Shown piece by piece: positions 58,901 to 64,000 of a stretch of DNA of 64,000 nucleotides. Source of the stretch: Clavaria fumosa (Eukaryota > Basidiomycota > Agaricomycetes > Agaricales > Clavariaceae); the NCBI GenBank assembly GCA_951802425.1, contig OX637802.1, positions 1,612,001-1,676,000 of the forward strand. Direction: 5' to 3'. Positions within the stretch are counted from its first letter, which is position 1, and each line of letters opens with the position of its first letter. The notes below the pieces were generated by a model. It did not search any database, had not been told where the DNA came from, and saw only the letters and a program-made list of their open reading frames with translations. Both the position numbers and the translations under genes were made by a program.

Positions 58901-59212
58901 CCGGCGCCTACTCTGACAGCGACACCGGCACCAACATGGACTTCAATACAAGATCAGTCTGCCTCTCTCACCGCTTCCTCCAATTTGGTCTCTCGTATTG
59001 CCCCTGCGCCTAACCCCCCTACAGAGTCTGTGTCACTGCTGGAAAGGCTGGGAGACGAGACACCATCGATCCATCGTAACCCACTGAAGCGATCGGCCGA
59101 GCGAGGTAACTCCCGAGGTGGCCGTGGCGGTGGTCGTGGCAGGCCGAGTCTTCAAGACCGTATTGCGCAGCCAAAGCAAGGGCAACAACTGCTCCAGAAT
59201 CGCATTGACTGA
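55937..59212 (+). CDS. 1091-residue disordered protein with coiled coil and RGG tail, unknown
   Basis: A single uninterrupted exon. The frame stays open upstream into the polyubiquitin gene, but the ATG at 55937 ([20 protein letters not shown]), just after a TATA box, is the sensible start. Residues about 150-320 are rich in A, E, Q and K with heptad-like spacing ([20 protein letters not shown] and following), a likely coiled coil. The rest is P/S/T/R-rich and probably disordered. The tail has [16 protein letters not shown], an RGG-type stretch that often binds RNA. No family is recognised. The frame is real in view of its length and codon regularity. Confidence 0.72.
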   Translation: MAPPSVNDLQFRVIGQPPELLKRIQLMATDAQEHMHIDTDHSGRPNGTGNDTTNTYERSSAAEVPSLSSKGFQSSMQDGSALPSSSNGQQIHQNAQPATALNPADQITRSIRVPTLLPNTDTLRTGPTTNIPEPHGAYPVTSACAYVEAARQALEDIHVTYKSAERAVASCNPALESYKKAELAMARARIAFDVAQEEFIRTQAAFGTAQAKFTAAQAELARSQEAWNAVESAISASRAQHPAVLLEFERATQALERLGHAKVELEMLEASRIAAEKQRQAKKEADIKRLEEELKMDRLRLHAGQEQHVLSSESELRRAAAVAEQQRAIAPDPQRVSNPAQTPWQTNTLPAQEERPRSTVGHEQQHQKNHVEIQQNTQSGVNADANIGASRQDGTRPSGSPPLRTLIDRAASLTRNQGSPIFATLQLSSQLPQSSSAQIGSDAIKLPDAWTGLNGAARPEIRATNQLPARPVTNQPAFVPAGTQEDSPMSTENPPHTAENAQPLFRPKTPVHAHTNAPEGSSTTKSPSVRPIELMKTGFPGSPSSSARLAMHSQSQQPDPSQADLSFAAMITPAQMLHNLRHIIKGDLASTAEAARALAGTQSPEKGRDTVVVKKESPVEQELNVTLSSVPSRNEHQNGNTDTKPAEYDPTPSPTAPHPREALPAIPSTARPQDRTFHPTHSSDPANAMAIDDVVPSDRAERAEVRNEGNRGPVTPPMGDDPGWVGPGGAPLDPIAPDLAQTPSRVRRMYDHWAPRAVPMTRHRGNSPPPLDRAYRRQIDTQTYGDSYRPAPAQSTWTNPRKRTWDDELDPATPIRRPWREDDRRPRGYSGATMIVTRSPRRQSPETSPHPDDRAWSPPFSRDLPPRSRDDYEVRQPYRYREPGPTRDMNPSDWTRTNRPNDTVPADDYDFSRRPRTPPPDPVVDRAFNPPQPVRNAHVKKTNDPRLSRPVQHSPVLRARSPPLQVPRRPENTDAVPSTVITLPIILPPAPTLTATPAPTWTSIQDQSASLTASSNLVSRIAPAPNPPTESVSLLERLGDETPSIHRNPLKRSAERGNSRGGRGGGRGRPSLQDRIAQPKQGQQLLQNRID

Positions 59213-59714
59213 AGTTGACCTGTAGAGTTGAAAGAAATGATGAGTACGCATGTCGCCCTCCAAGGCGTTGCTCACGCTCATTACCCAACATTCCTTTTTT
59301 TATCATTTTATGTTCAGTTCGTTTGCGACCACTTTTTTTACTAGTAAGATATGGTATGATTCGACTACAAAGCACTAAGTTACGAAACGAGCATGTTTAT
59401 TTATTATTATTTGTTCGCACAATGCTATTTTAACACGTGATATTTCAAAAAAGGTAATCGCCCCGATCCTCGCCCCCTAAGAATGAGGCGTGAATCGAAA
59501 TCGACCTGGACAGCGTTGGAACCGCTCCAACTTGCTTGCTTTCAACCAGCTCCTTCTTGAAAGTGAGTGTGGCGCTGGAGAAATTATTTGGCCCTTTTTT
59601 TTCCTACTAGAAAGCACTTACGCTCAGACTCCTAAAAATCCACAACACGAATTGGCTTCATTTACACGGGTTTTGAGACTCGCGAGGACGTCAAGGCAAA
59701 TAGAATCGGCGAAG
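59213..59714. other. Intergenic region upstream of UVDE
   Basis: The 3' flank of the preceding gene and the UVDE promoter. The UVDE frame is open from 59490, so a longer N terminus is possible, but that part lacks conserved features. Confidence 0.5.
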
Positions 59715-61726
59715 ATGTCCTTGTCGCCCCTCCAGCCCTGCTCGCTGCCAATTCAAACAGCCGGACCGCGACGAAGCGGACGGCTCGCTAGCTCTGGCCA
59801 AGTTGGAGTCGTCAGAACCAGCACAGTAACTGTTGCTGCTTCTTCTGCTGAAATATTATCTCCTACGGAACGTCGCAAGCGTGTTCGCGCCAACTCGTTA
59901 TCCAGTCTTTCGGCTTTGACGGAAGTCTCGAGCGTTGCCCCTACTCCGAAGAAAAAGAAGGCACGCAAAAGGGGGAAGACAAAGGCCGATGAGTCAGGAC
60001 AAGCAGGCGAGAACAAAGAGAAGACGCCACGAAAGAGGCGAGCGGAACATCAGGTTGTCTACGTCATAGCAGACGTGGAGCAAAAGGAGACGAATTTTAA
60101 AGGCAGACTTGGTGAGCATACAGTGTTTCCGGACTGTTCTACCAGCAGTCTCTCATGCTCCTTTTCGTGAAAAAAAAAAAAAAAACTGGCAGGATACGCG
60201 TGTCTGAACACGATTCTGCGAAATATGAAACCAGCAGACGAAGCTATTTTCTGTTCACGAACCTGCCGGTGTGTGATCATCTCAAACTGATTGTCTGACG
60301 AGATGCGTGCCCATACATTCTTCCGGTCAGAATTGCCACTATCAAGGAGAAAGGCTCTGAATACGTACAAGAGCTGGCGAGTCGAAACGTGCAAGACTTG
60401 TTGACCATGATCCAGTGGAATGAGGATAACGTGGGTCAAAAACTTTTGGGCGACGTTTTTGCATTTGAGACCGTCAATTTATTCTCTGATTCGACTTGTG
60501 CGTAGCATATACGCTTCATGCGTATATCCTCCAATATGTTCCCGTTTGGTTCGCATGTGGAGTACGGGTACAATCTCACACCATATGCTGAGATACTCGG
60601 GAGAATTGGTGCTCTGGCGAAGCAGTACGGTCACAGACTCACCACTCACCCTGGCCAATATGTCCAATTGGGCTCGCCGAGCCAGAAAGTTCTAGACGCG
60701 AGCATCCGCGAGTTACGGCATCATTGCGAGTTCCTGGACCTCATGGGGATAGACAAAGATGGTGTCTGCATCGTACATGTGGGTCACCAAGCCTCTGGCA
60801 ATGCATGCAAATGCTCACAGTTTGAGAAGGGAGGGGGTGTGTACGGCGACAAGCAGGCCACGCTAGACAGGATCAAGACAACCATCACATCTTTATTACC
60901 TCAAAATGTTCGGGATAGGCTTGTTCTTGAAAATGACGAGGTCATTTCCGATCAAGGCTTCATGTCGAAGGAGCTTCGTTTGACCTACAATTTACAGATT
61001 TGCTTTTCCGCCGAGGATCTTTTGCCGTTGTGCGAAGAGCTTGATGTGCCATTAGTTTTCGGTACGTTGAGGTCGATGGCTCCCCTCGCGCCACAGAATG
61101 CCTTGCCTCACATGGTACAGATCACCACCACGACGCCCTCAAGCCCTCTTCGATCCCTCCATCCACCATCATTTCACGTACCAATGCCATCTTCGCCCGA
61201 CGCGGGATCAGGCCCAAACAGCACGTTAGCGAGGCACGACCTGGCGCGGTCACGCTGATGGAAAGGAGAGCTCACTCCGACCGGGTGCAGACGCTACCCG
61301 ACTGTGGAGAAGAGGAAGTCGGTCAGTCCGTCGTTGCATTTTTCAGTTGCTCGTGCAGCTTGCCGACTGCCCTTTCCCACGATAGATTTGATGATTGAGG
61401 TGAGGCTACTGTGATGTATTGGCTATATGGCCACCAGCGCTCACAAACCATCCTCAAGGCAAAGGACAAAGAGCAAGCTGTGCTTCATTTGTATCGTATG
61501 TATGGTCTAGCGCCAGTCAATCATGGTGGGTTTGCTCTGAATGCCGCCGCTTGAGAGCTAAATTCAGTATTCATGGAACTTGAACCTCGTATCCTTACCA
61601 GCATCACTTCGACCTCCTGCTAAGAACGAGACAATGCAAACCAAGGGACGCAAGTCAGACAAGTTAACCCGAGCTAAGGCACCTAAAGTGTCGGAGGCAG
61701 ATGCAAATAGAGAAGAAAGTGGCTGA
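59715..61726 (+). CDS. UV damage endonuclease (UVDE/UvsE family)
   Basis: Nine exons (59715-60111, 60193-60268, 60331-60430, 60506-60940, 60998-61061, 61121-61321, 61386-61399, 61459-61525, 61602-61726) give 492 residues. The enzyme nicks DNA 5' of UV photoproducts and starts an alternative excision repair. A basic N-terminal tail (TPKKKKARKRGKTKA) could serve as a nuclear signal. The TIM-barrel core follows: GYACLNTILRNMKPADEAIF, RFMRISSNMFPFGSHVEYGY, RLTTHPGQYVQLGSPS, VHVGHQASGN, RLVLENDE and FDHHHDALKPS, which include metal-binding His/Glu/Asp positions. Exon 7 is only 14 nt. Intron 4 (57 nt) lacks stops and would be in frame if retained. The C terminus is a basic tail (TKGRKSDK). Convergent with SEY1. 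Confidence 0.92.
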
Positions 61727-61854
61727 CTTGACCAACGAATGTCAATTACCTTGCTCTAGCAAGGTCTCTAATAATAATAATATCGTACGATTTCGATCAG
61801 GACAGTAAGTAGACATGGATTATGATAAATCTATGCAGATGAGCACAAGAGTGA

Positions 61855-64000
61855 TCACCTCGGCTCGAATTTGATCATCTCCGCATCTTCCCGATCCATA
61901 TGCGGGTCTGCAGGAGTGTGTACGCCCTCAAGGGCAGGCTGAGCGAAGTGCTCCCTGAGGCGAGTCGTAATCTGTCGTTGTATCTAGCAGGCGTGTGAGA
62001 CGCGGACGAATCCTACATAACCACAACATGGGATATTCTCACCTCATGGTAGATCGTTATCATAACTTGGTAGAGCGGGCCAACCAGTCCCAATTGGATA
62101 ATAATGTATCTGCGAACAAGACACAAAGCGTCAGATGACACTCGTAGATGCGGGACCCGCCCCCTTCACTTACGCAGTAGCCAATGATATTAGCATAAAA
62201 GCAAAGTACAAAGGATTGAACAGCACCGCCATGGCCTCGTTCCACCCTAGCACGACCAGCACGCCGTACATCCAGTAGGGGATTTGCGCGATACTGGCGA
62301 CAGTACTCCGCTTGGCCTCGATGTAGAATGCGTCTGCGTCTTTCCGGAAACTCGCGCTGAGTTCGTGCGCCTTCGTCGCGGTGAAGACAATGAGGGAGGT
62401 TTCGAAGTCAAAGTCGTCGTCGACGGCGGTCGCGTCGGCCGAGATCTTGGCTGCATCGGCTGGGAGGATATACACGAGGGATGGATCCGATGGCGTGATG
62501 ATCGCGTAAAGTGGTATCAATTCTAGTGTCTATGGATGTGTCACGTCCGTTAATTGAAGGCCAGACGAGATGTGTAAAATAAACTGACCTGCTCCTTCGC
62601 CTTCCTGAAGGCTCCATCGATATCGTCGTCCGGTTTCCACACTCTCGGGACTCCTTTCTCGTCGTATCTGAACCGCTCCTCAAAGTGGTTGCGCAGCTTG
62701 GCGAGGATCGCCGAGTTCGCGGTTTGTTCGTCAATCTTAGAGCGCAGTGCGAGCCAGGCGCGTTTGCGAAGGACAGCGATGAAATGATCGTTTTCCGAGT
62801 CGGTGCAGTTAAAACCTGCCATCATGGCACAATGTCAGACATGGGGCCAAGCTATATTAATGGATGCATACGGACTTTCGGCTTTCACGAGATACGCTTG
62901 CTCACACGCGTCCAGAGTTTGCTTAAAAAGGAGAAGGATGTTGTCCCACATATCCTTCTCACCTTTAGTGAGATACAAGTGCACGGGTTCCGAAATTTGC
63001 CGTTTGAAGTTCCTCTGCTCGAAATTAAGAATAATCTTTCTGAGGAGGACAGCAGGCGCACCTCAATGAGATTAATCATTTTCTTCGTTTCGTCTTTTCG
63101 GAACAGCTCGGCCACATTATCCATTTCTTCTTTCAGTAACTCCAACGCCTCAGCCCATGCCCACGACCCATGTGCATCCTCGCCTTCCTCGACGACTACA
63201 GCCTCCGTCGCATACACCTCGAATCGTCCCTCACAGTTAGCTCTTGCGCGCTTGACGATGTCCGCAAAATTATACCCTACTCCTTTGAGCCCCTCCGAGA
63301 GCGCCTGTTTGAAACCAACCAGACAAGACTTGTGCAAATTTTTCAGTTGGCCAAGGAAGAGTGGGGAGAGAACGGAATCGAGGGATGTCATCAAGTCGGC
63401 GCGTTTGCGTTTGTAGACGCCTTGGTGATAGCGCGAAGCGTCACGGTCGTAGCGGTCTAGAAATTCATAAATTCGATTAGCAACAGCGCATATACCCAAA
63501 ATTGGGAAACGTGCGCAAGCCATGCGGAGGGGGAAGAGGGGCCAAACTTACTTATTGCAGTAGCTCTCCAGTCCCTCATCAATTTCCCGAGGCCGTCAAC
63601 AACCTTGCCCACTTCAACGGGCCTCTTCTGTGATTTTGCTTGCTCGTTGAACTCCGCGAGCGCGACCGCCGAGATCTCATCGCAGCGGAACTGCGCGAGA
63701 AGTTCCTGTTGCGTAGGAAGATCGAGATCCTTGTTGCTTTGGACTTGTTCCTGGATAATAATAAAATTGACATTCAAGGACGAAGCGTACGAAACGTACC
63801 CAGATGTTCTCCATGTAAAACGCCACTCCATCTGCGGGTATTCGCTTATGATACATCGGCTTGAAGACGTAACCCTCATCCTTTGGGCTGACAAAGCGGG
63901 ACCTGAGCTTGAGGACTTCCTCTTCGAACTTGTCACCCGCAAGCAACTTGTGAGGCAGCGCAGTGAACGCGAGATCGAAGTAGTCCGTGAGTTTCGCGTG
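61855..64000 (-). CDS. SEY1: ER-fusion GTPase Sey1 (RHD3/atlastin-like), C-terminal part
   Basis: Eight exons (64000-63800, 63750-63552, 63456-63062, 63014-62876, 62815-62589, 62529-62174, 62109-62043, 61983-61855) cover 570 residues. The N-terminal GTPase domain lies beyond the window edge. Sey1 drives homotypic fusion of ER tubules. Visible are the helical-bundle segments ([76 protein letters not shown]). A hairpin of two membrane helices follows ([39 protein letters not shown]), then a short cytosolic tail. All splice joints keep frame. Confidence 0.93.

Noticed and set aside
59490..59714. N-terminal extension of UVDE from an ATG at 59490
   Set aside because: The added 75 residues have no conserved feature and pass through a T-rich, promoter-like stretch; kept only as a possibility.

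Overview
The window is nuclear DNA of a filamentous basidiomycete, most likely an agaricomycete. The reasons are dense GT-AG introns of about 50-75 nt, short lineage-typical gaps between genes, recognisable fungal gene families (Atg3, PalC/Rim23, UVDE, Hob3, Sey1, two Gti1/Pac2 regulators) and a KDZ-type transposase relic, a transposon group common in mushroom-forming fungi. No species can be named from sequence alone. Exon structures below were worked out by eye: reading frame, splice sites and family resemblance were made to agree, and no alignment program was run.

Layout. 0-6.6 kb: end of a bZIP regulator, a cytosolic LysM protein, ATG3 (minus) and the TFIIA large subunit, the last two divergent from a 405-bp promoter region. 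6.6-13.4 kb: two tandem WOPR-domain (Gti1/Pac2/Wor1) regulators, each behind about 2 kb of non-coding DNA. 13.4-17.8 kb: cysteinyl-tRNA synthetase with two possible starts, and a glycolipid transfer protein. 17.8-20.8 kb: gene-poor DNA ending in a pogo/Tigger-like non-autonomous element. 20.9-29.3 kb: tRNA-Val(AAC), palC/RIM23, two membrane-anchored glutaredoxin-like proteins with abnormal active sites, a secretory-pathway membrane protein, a tubulin-tyrosine-ligase-like protein and gluconokinase.

29.4-42.7 kb is a transposon island. It holds a second TA/CAGT-ended element, a copia relic with one LTR, an intronless MACPF-like gene, and a three-layer nest. In the nest a decayed KDZ transposase gene was split by a nearly complete Ty1/copia retrotransposon (5-bp target duplication ACTAT, LTRs differing at 3 of 231 positions). 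That retrotransposon's gag was in turn split by a non-autonomous hAT-like element (8-bp target duplication CTCTCATC).

42.8-64 kb returns to dense conserved genes: splicing factor RSE1/SF3B3, BAR protein HOB3/RVS161, a 1233-residue protein of unknown function, a seven-unit polyubiquitin gene sharing a 199-bp promoter region with a 1091-residue unknown protein, UV damage endonuclease, and the C-terminal part of the ER-fusion GTPase SEY1, cut by the window edge.

The conserved genes do not form one pathway. They are ordinary housekeeping genes (splicing, transcription initiation, translation, autophagy, ER shape, ubiquitin supply) interspersed with regulators of development and pH response. The most unusual items are the paired glutaredoxin-like proteins, the nested transposons, the shortened pogo-like element that keeps only the two ends of its transposase, and repeated use of GC-AG introns.
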